Shown: positions 1 to 8,995, counted from the first letter of the stretch. The stretch: 64,000 nucleotides of DNA from AP-15 sp963737145 (GCA_963737145.1 CAVTRO010000004.1:310001-374000), one strand, 5' to 3'. Program-made: numbers and translations. The notes: generated by a model not told the origin, from the letters alone.

Positions 1-1
1 G

Positions 2-319
2 CACCGCGAAGGTCCGGGCGGCGTGCTGGTCAAGGTCGAGAAGCCCGGTCAGGAACCCCGCGCCGACCGGCCGACGATCGGATTCCACACCGTTCTGCTG
101 GCGGCGGAAACCGGCTTGCGCGGCATCGCCGTCGAGGCCAACGCCACAATCGTGCTCGATCGCGACGAAGTCATCCGTGCGGCCGACGAGGCCGGATTGT
201 TCCTGGTCGGCCTCGACCCAGGCACTGGGCTGCCTCGAAGGACGCACAACGCTAATCCAGCTCAATTCCAATTCCGCCACAGGGTTTTGAGGCGATCTCT
301 GGGCCGCGTGGCGCTTGGG
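2..319 (+). CDS. lpxI: LpxI C-terminal part (UDP-2,3-diacylglucosamine pyrophosphatase), partial at left edge
   Basis: The frame is open from the window edge. It encodes the conserved C-terminal LpxI segment: GPGGVLVKVEKPGQEPRAD, then PTIG and a helix-rich tail ending AGLFLVGLDPG near base 229. LpxI hydrolyses UDP-2,3-diacylglucosamine to lipid X and UMP at the cytoplasmic membrane. Its product is one of the two substrates of LpxB, encoded next. No stop codon follows LpxI in this frame: about 40 non-conserved codons lead straight into lpxB, so the two are formally one open frame. Whether the protein ends near base 230 (stop hidden by an indel) or is a true fusion cannot be decided here. Identification is from C-terminal motifs only, because the N-terminus is outside the window. 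Confidence 0.82.
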
Positions 320-1540
320 GTGCAAACAGAACGAACGGACGAGTCGACGTTCCTCTTCATCGTTGCCGGAGAGCCGTCGGGGGACGCGCTCGGCGGCGCG
401 CTGATCGCGGCATTGCGACAGCGTACCGGCGGTAGGCTGCGGGTGGCCGGGATCGGCGGCGAGCGAATGCGGGAACAGGGGCTCGAAAGCCTTGTTCCGC
501 TCGGCGATCTGGCGATCATGGGAGTTGCCGAGGTATTGCCGCGCGCCCCGGTGATCCTGCGCCGCGTCCGCGAGACGGTCGCGGCGATCCGCAAGCTGCG
601 TCCGGACGCCGTCGTGACGATCGACAGCTCGGGGTTCAGCTGGCGGGTGGCGCATGGGCTGCGCCGCCGCGGCGAGACCTTGCCGCTCATTCATTACGTT
701 GCCCCGATGGTCTGGGCCTGGCGCGCCGGGCGGGCCCGGCGGATGGCGCGCTGGTACGATCATCTGATGACCTTGCTGCCGTTCGAGCCGCCATATTTCG
801 AGCGGGTCGGGCTATCCTGCAGCTTTGTCGGGCATCCGGTTCTGGAATGCGGCGCCGAACAGGGCGACGGCGGGCGCTTCCGGGCAACGCACGGTCTCGC
901 CCCGACCGATCTACTAATCACGGTATTGCCCGGCAGCCGCAGCGGCGAGGTCCGCCGTTTGCTGCCGATATTCGGCGCGTCGCTGAAGCGGCTGGAAGAC
1001 CTGCTTGGGCCGTTCCGCGTCGTCGTGCCGACGGTTGCGACAGTCGCGGCGACCGTCACCGCCGAGGCCAAGGCCTGGCCGGGAAACCCGATCATCGTGC
1101 AGCAGCCCCAAGAAAAGTACGATGCCTTCGCGGCCAGCCGCGCCGCGCTCGCCGCCTCCGGATCAGTCGCGCTCGAATTGGCATTGGCGCGCTTGCCGAT
1201 GGTCGTCGCTTACCGGCTCAACCCGCTGACCGAAGCATTTCTCGATCGCGTTCTACAGGTGCGTCAGGTCAATCTCGTCAATCTGCTGCTCGGAAGGCCG
1301 CTGGTTTCCGAGCTGCTCGGACCCAACTGCACCCCGGCACAGCTTGCCGCTTCGCTCGCCGAGCTCATCGGCGACGAACGGGTTCGCGCAGCGCATCGGC
1401 AGGGGTATGATGAGGTGGTCCAATGCCTCGCCGGCGATGGCGTGTCGCCGAGCCTGCGGGCCGCTGACCAGATCCTCGAACTGGTCGCGGCACGCCGGTG
1501 CGGCGCTTCAGGTTCAACAGCACGCAGGAGTGCACGATGA
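320..1540 (+). CDS. lpxB: Lipid-A-disaccharide synthase LpxB
   Basis: LpxB condenses UDP-2,3-diacylglucosamine with lipid X to form the tetra-acyl disaccharide of lipid A, as a peripheral inner-membrane glycosyltransferase (GT19). Hallmarks are FIVAGEPSGD near the N-terminus, DSSGFSWRVA, HYVAPMVWAWR, FVGHPVLE, LPGSRSGEVRRLLP and SGSVALELA. From the GTG at 320 it is about 406 residues, close to the usual 380-400. GTG is chosen because it is the last plausible start before the conserved domain, though its ribosome site is weak, so coupling to or fusion with upstream lpxI is possible. The stop overlaps the next gene (ATGA). The lpxI-lpxB order is standard for alphaproteobacterial lipid A clusters. 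Confidence 0.93.
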   Translation: MQTERTDESTFLFIVAGEPSGDALGGALIAALRQRTGGRLRVAGIGGERMREQGLESLVPLGDLAIMGVAEVLPRAPVILRRVRETVAAIRKLRPDAVVTIDSSGFSWRVAHGLRRRGETLPLIHYVAPMVWAWRAGRARRMARWYDHLMTLLPFEPPYFERVGLSCSFVGHPVLECGAEQGDGGRFRATHGLAPTDLLITVLPGSRSGEVRRLLPIFGASLKRLEDLLGPFRVVVPTVATVAATVTAEAKAWPGNPIIVQQPQEKYDAFAASRAALAASGSVALELALARLPMVVAYRLNPLTEAFLDRVLQVRQVNLVNLLLGRPLVSELLGPNCTPAQLAASLAELIGDERVRAAHRQGYDEVVQCLAGDGVSPSLRAADQILELVAARRCGASGSTARRSAR

Positions 1541-1977
1541 CGATGACCGATGTGGCCGAGAACTCAAAACCGGCGATAGACGCCGACAAATCCCGGCTGT
1601 TGCACACGATGATCCGGGTTCGCGATCTCGATGCCTCGTTGAATTTCTACACCAACCAGCTCGGCATGAAGCTGCTGCGCAAGCGCGATTACCCGAGCGG
1701 CAAATTTACGCTCGCCTTTGTCGGCTACGGCGATGAGACGAACAGCACTGTGCTCGAGCTGACCCACAATTGGGAGCAGGCCGAGCCATACAATCTGGGT
1801 ACCGCCTTTGGCCATCTGGCGATCGCGGTGCCCGATGTCTACAAAGCTTGCGAGCGTCTCGCCGCGGCCGGTGTCAAGATCCCCCGCCCGGCTGGCCCAA
1901 TGGCGCATGGCGGCTCGGTGATCGCGTTCATCGAAGATCCCGACGGCTATCGCATAGAGCTGATCGAGCGGCCCTAG
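1537..1977 (+). CDS. gloA: Lactoylglutathione lyase (glyoxalase I)
   Basis: Glyoxalase I isomerises the methylglyoxal-glutathione hemithioacetal to S-lactoylglutathione in the cytosol. The 146-residue product has the two-module VOC fold: LLHTMIRVRDLDASLNFYTNQLGMKLLRK opens it (metal-ligand His in HTMIRV). TVLELTHNW supplies the Glu, GTAFGHLAIAV the second His, and EDPDGYRIELIER the final Glu. Start ATG 1537 is chosen because it has a GCAGGAG ribosome site at 1524-1530 and overlaps the lpxB stop (ATGA), implying translational coupling. Length and motifs match bacterial Ni-type GloA. No defect is seen. Confidence 0.95.
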   Translation: MTMTDVAENSKPAIDADKSRLLHTMIRVRDLDASLNFYTNQLGMKLLRKRDYPSGKFTLAFVGYGDETNSTVLELTHNWEQAEPYNLGTAFGHLAIAVPDVYKACERLAAAGVKIPRPAGPMAHGGSVIAFIEDPDGYRIELIERP

Positions 1978-2155
1978 CCCGCCCATTGGCGTCGCCGCCC
2001 AGTCCTGCGGGCTGGGTGGCTCCGCGGGTATCCTATTGCCAGCGTGAAATGATTGCGGCAACTTCGTAATGGGAGCGGCGCCGTTGCCGCTGCACGACAA
2101 CAAAATTGTTCTTTGGCCGCAGGGCCTCAGGATCGGAGCAGCCTAGGAGAAGAGA

Positions 2156-3564
2156 ATGTTGGAGCTGTTGGAGCGCCAGAAGAAGCTGACCGCGAACCAG
2201 TGGAAGATCGCGGGCGCGGCGACGCTCGGCGATATGCTCGATTTTTTCGACTTCTTCCTGATCGGCTTTGTCTTGGCTTTTGTGGTCAAGGAGTGGCACC
2301 TGACCTATGGGCAGTCGGGCGCAATCCTGCTCGCCTCGGGGGTCAGTGCACCATTCGGCTCGCTGTTGTACGGCTGGATGGCCGACAAGGTCGGCCGGCG
2401 CCCGGCTCTGATCACCGCCGTGCTCAACGTTTCGCTTGCGACCGGCGCGATGGCGCTGACGCCCGAAGGCGGGTGGATCTACTTGGTCGTTTGCCGCTTT
2501 TTCGTCGGGTTCGGGGTAACCGGCCTCTATTCGGTCGACATTACCCTGATGCAGGAGTTTTCACCGGCCCATAAGCGCGGCTGGTTCACTGGGATCACCA
2601 CGACGATGCTGCCGGCCGGCTCGTTGCTTGCCGGGTTGCTGGGGGCGTTTGCCGCGCCCTATATCGGCTGGCGCGGGATGGTCGCGGTCGGGTTGCTGCC
2701 TGCCTTCCTGTGCTTATATATCCGCGCCTTCGTTCCGGAATCGCCGCATTGGCTGCTGCGCCGGGGCCGGGTGGAAGAGGCGCGGCAGGCGCTCGCCTGG
2801 GCGCTGAAAATGGATGCTGCGAAGATAACATTGCCGGCGACGCTTCCCGCCATCGAGCACACGCGCTGGCTCGAGATCTTCAAATACCCGCGCAGCATTA
2901 TCGCTGGGTGCCTCACCGGGCTGACCCAGACCGGCGGCGTCGGACTTGCCCTGTGGCAGGTGACGCTGTTTGTCATGGTGCTGAAGATCACCCCGCCCGA
3001 GGCATCCAAATTGGTGATCTGGCTCAGCCTGTCGGCCATCGCCGGCCGGTTCTTCTGCTCGTGGATCTCGGACGCGTGGGGGCGCCGCGCCTCTGGCATC
3101 TTTGCCTGCCTGATCGCGGCCTTATTCATGTTCATGGCGGGCTATTGCACGATGTGTTCATCGGCGGTGTGTCGGTGTTCTTCCTAATGATCCTGCTGCA
3201 GAACTTTTTTGGCAGCGGCAACTACTCGATTGTCGGGCCGTACATGGGCGAAATGTGGCCCTCCCGGCTGCGCGGCAGTGGCATGGGGTTCGTCTACGGC
3301 ATCGGCAATCTCGGCAAGTTCATCGGCCCGCTCGGTCTGGCGCTGATCGCCGGTTCGTCGAACTACGTCAAGCCGGAGGTAACCATGGACGCGCTGATCC
3401 CCGGTTTCGCCTATTTCGCCTTTTGGTACGTGCTGGGCGCAGTCGCGTTTTGGCTTATCGGCATGGAAACGCGCGGTCGCACAATCGACGAGATCGATGC
3501 CGAAATGAACGCGCCTAGACGGGCAGCCGCCGCGCCGGCGGTGGGGCGTGCCGCTGGCGATTGA
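2156..3564 (+). pseudogene. MFS transporter (sugar/aromatic-acid type), one frameshift
   Basis: Twelve-helix major facilitator, probably a proton-driven organic-acid or sugar importer. The first frame (2156 to about 3150) carries GDMLDFFDFF, the loop 2-3 signature GWMADKVGRR and the mid-protein PESPHWLLRRGRVEEA. The second frame (about 3150 to 3564) supplies the last helices (VFFLMILLQNFF, RGSGMGFVYGIGNLGKFIGP) and the C-terminal tail. The switch lies in GGCTATTGCACGATG, where one extra T in a TT run would restore GYLHDVF. That fits a one-base homopolymer deletion, so this may be a sequencing error in an intact gene of about 469 residues. Ribosome site AGGAGAAG lies just upstream of 2156. The substrate cannot be assigned. 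Confidence 0.8.
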
Positions 3565-3581
3565 CCGGCACAACCAGATAG

Positions 3582-4778
3582 CTAGCGGTTCTGGGTCCAG
3601 TCCTCGCGCCATAGGAAATCGGGGCCAAGCTGGTCGAGGCTCGGGCAGCCGATCTGGCCCATGACGAGGTCGATCTCGTTGCGGAAGATGTCGACCACCT
3701 TTTTGACGCCCGGAATCCCGCCTACGATGGCGCCGTAAAGCGTCGGGCGGCCGAAGAACACGAACTGGGCGCCGAGGCAGAGGGCGATCAGGATGTCGGC
3801 GCCGCGCCTGACGCCGCTGTCGAGCATCACGGTAACCTTGTCGCCGACCGCCGCCTTGATCGCCGGCAAAGCCTCGAGCGAGGCCGGCGCCTGGTCGAGC
3901 TGGCGGCCGCCATGGTTCGAGACGATGATGCCGTCGACGCCGATCTCGGCGGCGCGAACCGCATCGGCCGGGTTTAGGATGCCTTTGACGACGAGCGGGC
4001 GCGGAAAGAGGCGCCGGTAACGCTCAAGGTCGCGCCAGGTCTGCGCCGAGGCCGGGGTCTGACTGCGGCCGAGAGCGATGACGTCCGAGGTGCTCGCGCC
4101 ATTGGGGGCGTGCGGCGCCCAATTCCCGAGCGTCGGCGCGCCGCCGAGCCGCATATATTCGATGACCCAGGCCGGGATGGGTGATCGGCCTCCAACAGGA
4201 TCGACGGCTTTAGCTTCAGCGATTCCAATACGCCGCCGCCGCGAACTGCGGGCAAAGCCGTTGCGGTAGTTGCGTTCGCGCTTCGGATGCACGGGCACAT
4301 CAACGGTCAGAACCAGCGCGCCCGCGCCGCCGTCTCGCGCCCGCCCGATCAGTGCATCGGTGATATTGCCGTCTTTCGCCGCATAGAGTTGGAACCAGAC
4401 ATTGTTCGGGGCGACCCGCAGCGCTTCCTCCATGGACGCATTGCTGCCCCCCGACATGATGTACGGGATGTTCGCCGCCGCCGCGGCTTCGGCCAGCATC
4501 ACTTCGCCTTCGCGCCGGTAGAGGCCGACGCCGCCGGTCGGCGAGATCCCGAACGGGCTCGAATAGGTGCGGCCGAACACAGTCGCGGTTTGGTCGCGTT
4601 TGGCGACGTCGACCAGATAGCGCGGCAATAGCCGGTGTTTGTGAAACGCGGCTTCGTTGCGCGCGAGACCGCGTTCGTCCTCCACCCCGCCCTCGATGTA
4701 GTCGAAAATGATGCGCGGCAGCTTGCGCTTCGCCATCCGATGCAGGTCTTCGATATTGATCGCGCTATCGAGGTTCAT
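3582..4778 (-). CDS. FMN-dependent alpha-hydroxy-acid oxidase/dehydrogenase (first copy)
   Basis: Member of the L-lactate dehydrogenase / glycolate oxidase / mandelate dehydrogenase family. It oxidises a 2-hydroxy acid to the 2-keto acid with FMN in a TIM barrel. Visible motifs: INIEDLHRMAKRKLP and FDYIEGG near the N-terminus, the active-site region SNHGGRQLDQAP, and the FMN-phosphate region LDSGVRRGADILIALCLGA. The catalytic His and the Arg-Arg of this family are present. Residues about 178-200 (bases 4178-4247) read as an unrelated basic stretch. A neighbouring frame there gives the expected GGGVLESLKLKPSILLEA, so two compensating indels are likely. Ribosome site GGAGGAA precedes ATG 4778. 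The downstream neighbour 4931-6128 is a close tandem paralogue. The substrate is not predictable from sequence. Confidence 0.88.
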   Translation of the reverse strand: MNLDSAINIEDLHRMAKRKLPRIIFDYIEGGVEDERGLARNEAAFHKHRLLPRYLVDVAKRDQTATVFGRTYSSPFGISPTGGVGLYRREGEVMLAEAAAAANIPYIMSGGSNASMEEALRVAPNNVWFQLYAAKDGNITDALIGRARDGGAGALVLTVDVPVHPKRERNYRNGFARSSRRRRIGIAEAKAVDPVGGRSPIPAWVIEYMRLGGAPTLGNWAPHAPNGASTSDVIALGRSQTPASAQTWRDLERYRRLFPRPLVVKGILNPADAVRAAEIGVDGIIVSNHGGRQLDQAPASLEALPAIKAAVGDKVTVMLDSGVRRGADILIALCLGAQFVFFGRPTLYGAIVGGIPGVKKVVDIFRNEIDLVMGQIGCPSLDQLGPDFLWREDWTQNR

Positions 4779-4806
4779 TGCTTCGTGAATTCCTCCAAGA
4801 AAAAGC

Positions 4807-4910
4807 CGTCATTCACGCGAAAGCGGGAATCCAGGGCAGCAAGGTCGGCGGCGGTTGCCCCCTGTTCACGCCAGGGGCAAGCTCTGGACCCCCGCCTTCG
4901 CGGGGCGACG
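4807..4910. repeat. Palindromic intergenic repeat (CGTCATTCACGCGAAAGCGGG type)
   Basis: An inverted pair: 4807-4834 (CGTCATTCACGCGAAAGC... ending AATCCAG) and 4884-4910 (CTGGACCCCCGCCTTCGCGG...GACG) can fold into a long imperfect hairpin. It sits between the two hydroxy-acid oxidase genes. Repeats of this look are common between genes in alphaproteobacteria and may act as transcript terminators or mRNA stabilisers; that role is inferred, not shown. Confidence 0.75.
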
Positions 4911-4930
4911 ATGAAACGGACCCCATTTTA

Positions 4931-6128
4931 TCACACATTGCGCGCGCGATCCTCTCGCCACAGGAAATCGGGGCCGAGTTGGTCGAGGCTCGGGCAGCCG
5001 ATCTGGCCCATGACGAGATCGATCTCGTTGCGGAATATCGAGATCGCCTTCTTGACGCCGGCAATGCCGCCGGCGGCTGCACCATAGAGCGTTGGCCGGC
5101 CCATGAAGCAGAAGCGGGCGCCGAGGCAGAGCGCGATCAAAATGTCGGCGCCGCGCCGCACTCCGCTGTCCAGCATCACGGTCAGCTTGTCGCCGACTGC
5201 CTGCGTGGATCGCCGGCAATACGTCGAGCGACGCCGGCGATTGGTCGAGCTGGCGGCCGCCGTGGTTCGACACGATGATGCCATCGCAGCCAATCTCGGC
5301 GGCACGCAACGCGTCGCGCGGATCCATGATGCCTTTGACGACGAGCTTGCGCGGGAAGAGCCGGCGATACTGCTCCAGATCGCGCCAAGTCTGCGCATTG
5401 TACGGCATGATCGAACGCGAATAATTGTAAACGACCTCGGCATTGGCGCCGGACACTGCGTAAGGCTGCCAATTCTGCAGCATCGGCGTCCCGCCGCCAT
5501 GCCGCAAATATTCGACGATCCAGCCGGGGTGGGTCAACGAATTCGAGCAAGGATCGAGGGTTTGAGGCTGAGCGCCTGGAAGAGGCCGCCGCGGACATTG
5601 GCAAACCCGTTGCGGATGTTGCGCTCGCGTTTCGAGCTCACCGGCACATCGACGGTCAGCACCAATGCGTCGAGCCCGGCATCGGCGGTGCGGCGGATCA
5701 TGTCCTCGCGGACTTTGGTGTCGTTCGCCGCATAGAGCTGATACCAGGCATTCCTCGGCGCGATTTTCGCCGCCGCTTCGATCAAGTCGTTGCTGGCGCC
5801 CGACATGATGTACGGGATGTTCGCGTCGGCCGCCGCCTCTGCCAGCATCAAATCGGCGCCGCGGCGGAAAAGGCCTGCCCCGCCGGTCGGTGCAATGCCG
5901 AACGGGCTCGCATAGGTGCGGCCGAACAGGCGTGGCCGACTGGTCGCGCTTTGAGACGTCGACCAGATAGCGCGGCAACAATTGATGCTTGTGGAACGCC
6001 GAGGTGTTGCGTTCGAGCCCTCGCTCGTCCTCGAGCCCGCCCTCGATGAAATCGAATGCAATCTTGGGCAGCCGCCGCTTTGCCATGCGGTGCAGATCTT
6101 CGATATTGACCGCTTGATCGATCCTCAT
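4931..6128 (-). pseudogene. FMN-dependent alpha-hydroxy-acid oxidase, second tandem copy, three frameshifts
   Basis: Starts at ATG 6128 with INIEDLHRMA-like text (MRIDQAVNIEDLHRMAKRRLP) and ends at 4931 with the same QIGCPSLDQLGPDFLWRED tail as the first copy. The family order is complete but spread over three frames: 6128 to about 5940, then about 5940 to 5535 (FGRTYASPFGIAPTGGAGLF, ALVLTVDVPV), then about 5535 to 5210 (WIVEYLRHGG, SNHGGRQLDQSPASLD), then 5210 to 4931 (VGDKLTVMLDSGVRRGADIL). Each break costs or adds a base or two. Either this duplicate is decaying, or the assembly has residual errors here. If repaired it would be a 399-residue homologue of the preceding gene with the same active-site motifs. 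Confidence 0.85.
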
Positions 6129-6272
6129 GCTCGTGTGATCTCCTGGATGCGCGGCAAGTTGCGGGCCGGCAACATCGCGTATTTTCGCGCCGCTCGACAA
6201 TCCCCCGTCGAGCGGGGCTGCGCTGTGCGCGATGTACACCTTGAGGGGGCGGCAACAGACGATAGGTGGCGG

Positions 6273-7265
6273 ATGGAATACACAACGCTCGGCAATACCG
6301 GATTGCGGGTCGGCGTTGCCGGCCTGGGCTGCGGCGGGTTCAGTCAGCTCGGGCTGGCGCAGGGCAAGAGCGAGGACGACGCGATTGCAATCATCCGGCA
6401 GGCCATCGAGCTCGGGGTCAATTTGTTCGATACCGCCGCGGCATACGGCACCGAGGAGGTGCTCGGGAAAGCGATCAAATCCGTGCAGCGCGAAGATGTC
6501 GTGATCTGCACGAAGGCGCCGTTCAGCTTCAGCAACCCCCATTCCACGCCGGAAGGGATCGTCGCCAGCCTCGACAAGTCGCTACGGCAGCTCGATACCG
6601 ACTACATCGACGTCTATCAGCTGCACGGCGTGCCGCCGAGCGCCTACGACCACGCGCTCAACGATTTGGCGCCGGTGCTGTTGAGAGAGAAGGCGAAAGG
6701 CAAGTTCCGCCATCTCGGCATAACCGAGACCGCGCCGCACGATCCCGAGCACCAGGTCCTGCACCGGGCGGCGCAAGACAAGGTTTGGGAGGTCGTGATG
6801 CTCGGGTTTCACATGATGCATCAGACCGCCCGCGACCGCGTCTTTCCGCTGACCCGCGCCAACCGGGTGGGCACGCTCCTGATGTTCGCGGTGCGCAACA
6901 TCTTCTCGCAACCCGAGCGTCTGCGGGCCACGATGCGCGATCTCGCTGCCGCGGGACAGGTTCCGCAATGGCTCGCCGACAGCCCCGACCCGCTGCGCTT
7001 TCTGATCCACGAAGGCGGCGCCAGCACGGTGCCGGATGCCGCCTATCGCTTTGTGCGCCACGAGCCCGGGGTCGATGTCGTGCTGTTCGGCACCGGCAAT
7101 CCGGAGCATTTGCGCACCAACATCGCCTCGATCCTCAAGCCGCCCTTGCCCGAGTCCGATCGCCGCCAGCTCTCCACTCTTTTCGGTCAGCTGGTGGGGG
7201 TCGGCCTCGACGCGCCGCACCTCTCGCGACCCCGCGGCCAGGCTGCTCCCGCAGGGCGCTCCTAG
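6273..7265 (+). CDS. Aldo/keto reductase
   Basis: NAD(P)H-dependent oxidoreductase of the aldo-keto reductase (TIM-barrel) superfamily, 330 residues. The catalytic tetrad positions can be read: Asp and Tyr in FDTAAAYGTEEVLG, Lys in VVICTKAP, and His in VYQLHGVPP. The nucleotide-binding C-terminal part (VVLFGTGNPEHLRTNI) is present. ATG 6273 is chosen because MEYTTLGNTGLRVGVAGLGCGGF is the standard family N-terminus; the longer upstream open frame runs antisense through the neighbour. It is divergent from the broken oxidase and convergent with the TauD-like gene, with which its 3' end overlaps by 4 bases. The substrate is unknown. Confidence 0.92.
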   Translation: MEYTTLGNTGLRVGVAGLGCGGFSQLGLAQGKSEDDAIAIIRQAIELGVNLFDTAAAYGTEEVLGKAIKSVQREDVVICTKAPFSFSNPHSTPEGIVASLDKSLRQLDTDYIDVYQLHGVPPSAYDHALNDLAPVLLREKAKGKFRHLGITETAPHDPEHQVLHRAAQDKVWEVVMLGFHMMHQTARDRVFPLTRANRVGTLLMFAVRNIFSQPERLRATMRDLAAAGQVPQWLADSPDPLRFLIHEGGASTVPDAAYRFVRHEPGVDVVLFGTGNPEHLRTNIASILKPPLPESDRRQLSTLFGQLVGVGLDAPHLSRPRGQAAPAGRS

Positions 7266-8104
7266 TTGGGATAGACGATCGTGCGCAGCATGATGCGGCG
7301 CTCCTCGGGGTGGTAGTCACCGGCGCCGCGGTGCATCGTCGCCCGCTCGTCCCAGATCAAGAGATCGCCGACTTCCCAGGAATGGTAATAGGTAAAGCGT
7401 TCCTGCGTGGCGTGCGCCGCGAGCTCCTCGATCAGCTGCCAGGCCTCCTCGCGGTCCATGCCCTCGAACCCGTGCGTGTGCATCGGGTTGACGAACAGGA
7501 TCGGGCGACCGGTGACTGGATGGTTCATCACCGCCTGGCGCGGCTGCTCGGCATATTTCTTGTCGGTCCGGCGCATCTCTTCTTCCGGATCGTAGAGGCG
7601 CGCGCCGGCAGGGCCGTCGGTGCGCCCGTGCAACCCGACGAGGCCGGAAAGGCGGTCCTTCATCGCCTGCGGCAGCGCATCGTAGGCGGCGCGCATATCG
7701 GCGAACATCGTGCCGCCCTTGGTCGCCGGGATCTCCAAGGCGTGCAGCATCGCGAGCAATGGCAGCTCTTCCTCGTAGGTCGAGTCGGTGTGCCAGTCGG
7801 TCGCGCGCTTCACCCCGTACCAATCGATGTTGCCCCCTTCATCGACATTGCGCAGCCAAGACACCTCCGGGTGCTCTTCGTGGCGGTAACTGACGAGCGA
7901 GTGAATACGCGGCGTGCCAAAGCGGCGTCCGAAAGCGGCGATGTCGCCGGCTCCGAGATGCTGATCGCGGAAGACCAGCACCGGATGCTCTGCAAAAACC
8001 TGGTGGATCCAGGAAAAGGTGTCGTCGTCGAGCTTGGCCAGATCGACGCCGAGCGCCTCGGTGCCGAGCGCCTTGCCGAGCGGGCGCAGTTCTAGTGTGG
8101 TCAT
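7262..8104 (-). CDS. TauD/TfdA-family Fe(II)/2-oxoglutarate dioxygenase
   Basis: A cytosolic dioxygenase of 280 residues coupling 2-oxoglutarate decarboxylation to hydroxylation of a small acidic substrate (taurine, sulfonate or aryloxy-acid type). The iron-binding facial triad is visible: HxD in DWHTDSTY (about residues 102-104) and the distal His in RATMHRG. The 2-oxoglutarate Arg is in ERRIMLRTIVYPN at the C-terminus. ATG 8104 is chosen because MTTLELRPLGKALGTEALGVDL is the usual family start; the longer frame has no family similarity upstream. No transporter lies beside it, so the substrate cannot be guessed. A second family member, more like TfdA, lies at 36123-37016. Confidence 0.92.
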   Translation of the reverse strand: MTTLELRPLGKALGTEALGVDLAKLDDDTFSWIHQVFAEHPVLVFRDQHLGAGDIAAFGRRFGTPRIHSLVSYRHEEHPEVSWLRNVDEGGNIDWYGVKRATDWHTDSTYEEELPLLAMLHALEIPATKGGTMFADMRAAYDALPQAMKDRLSGLVGLHGRTDGPAGARLYDPEEEMRRTDKKYAEQPRQAVMNHPVTGRPILFVNPMHTHGFEGMDREEAWQLIEELAAHATQERFTYYHSWEVGDLLIWDERATMHRGAGDYHPEERRIMLRTIVYPN

Positions 8105-8579
8105 GGGATGATCCTCCGTCGTTTGCCGCTCGCAATTTACTCGGCAGCTCGCTGCAGGTCTAATCGCGCATACCTGTTCCCTGCTGTCGTGAGCCGACAC
8201 GCTGCAAATCACGCAATATCGCCAGGTTAACCGTGCGTGCCGCATCCACCAGGTCCCCATACGGCAAGTCGGCGACTGTGACAAACCGATATGGGCGTTT
8301 TCGCCTTGGAGGGGGCGGCAGCCCAGTAGCTCGTCGATATACTGGAAAAATCAGGTGCCGACAAAGACGGGGTTGTCGGCGACCCCGCGCATGTGGCGAG
8401 CATAGCCGAGGCCGCGCTCGCTTTCTCTGCCGACCCCGACGAGCCCTCAGTTGGCGGCAATCAACGCGCTGCCCCAGCTTGCGACGCGCGTCCTACCTCC
8501 AGAGGGCTGTCATCGCGAGCGCAGCGAAGCGATCTCGGGCCGGTGAGCGTCGCGCGCGGCGCAATGACGGCACCCCAAT
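8105..8579. other. Gene-free stretch with a possible gene remnant and a palindromic repeat
   Basis: No convincing intact gene. On the + strand about 8327-8440 translates to LVDILEKSGADKDGVVGDPAHVASIAEA, which resembles the tail of an LLM-type oxidoreductase, but it is preceded by a stop and lacks the rest of any domain. It may be a remnant of an earlier gene copy. The right part holds the repeat annotated at 8509-8570. Confidence 0.4.
8509..8570. repeat. Palindromic repeat (GTCATCGCGAGC ... GCGCAATGACGG type)
   Basis: GTCATCGCGAGCGCAGCGAA at the left end and GCGCAATGACGG at the right end form an imperfect inverted pair around a GC-rich loop. It is the same family as the better-preserved copy at 30518-30608 (GTCATTGCGAGCGAAGCGAA ... 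CTCGCAATGACG). Confidence 0.65.
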
Positions 8580-8906
8580 CTAGGAGGTCGCGGGCTCCAT
8601 CTGCTGGACAATTTCCAGAATTTCGCGCCGCCGCGGGACCCGCTTGCCCCAAACTCGATCGAAATCGGCGACCAGCGGCGCGATCTTGTCCGAGTCGGTC
8701 GCCGCCCGCGCCTCATCGACATCGGCGAATTCGTAAAAGGCATAATGGACAGCCGCCTCCGTGCGGCTCCAGCACCGCCAGCCGCGTCGCGCCTCGAAGA
8801 CCCGGATCGCCCAAGGCAGGTGATCTGTCGCATACCAATGATCGAACGGTGCCCGGTCGTCCGGATCCGGCACTTCGGCGCGTACCACGAGATGAGCTGC
8901 ACCCAT
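8580..8906 (-). CDS. Small conserved protein, probable dimeric alpha/beta-barrel fold
   Basis: 108 residues, function not recognised. AHLVVRAEVPDPDDRAPFDHWYATDHLPWAI followed by WSRTEAAVHYAFYEFADVDEARAA resembles ferredoxin-like dimeric alpha/beta-barrel proteins (EthD- or DUF4286-like). In those, a central His-rich helix (FDHWYATDHLP) and an edge strand (YAFYEF) are typical. It lies divergently next to an LLM oxidoreductase (8996), with about 90 bases between for both promoters. Codon use looks like its neighbours and a short ribosome site (AGGAACC) precedes ATG 8906. The family assignment is tentative. Confidence 0.65.
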   Translation of the reverse strand: MGAAHLVVRAEVPDPDDRAPFDHWYATDHLPWAIRVFEARRGWRCWSRTEAAVHYAFYEFADVDEARAATDSDKIAPLVADFDRVWGKRVPRRREILEIVQQMEPATS

Positions 8907-8995
8907 GAACGGTTCCTCCTGATAATCCCTGTTTCGCCCGCGAGCCTTCGGCGGCGATGATACGGCTTCCGCGGCGAAGAGGGGAGTGAACCGTA

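Noticed and set aside
2156..3564. Programmed frameshifting in the MFS transporter
   Set aside because: No slippery heptamer or downstream structure; the break is explained by one missing T in a short T run.
6266..8095. A 609-codon open frame on the + strand
   Set aside because: It runs in a shifted frame through the aldo-keto reductase and antisense through the TauD-like gene; composition is Arg/Ala-rich with no domain. GC-rich antisense frames are often open by chance.
8227..8460. Small minus-strand open frame upstream of the small protein gene
   Set aside because: Low-complexity Ser/Ala-rich text with no homologue-like pattern; the other strand holds a better candidate relic.
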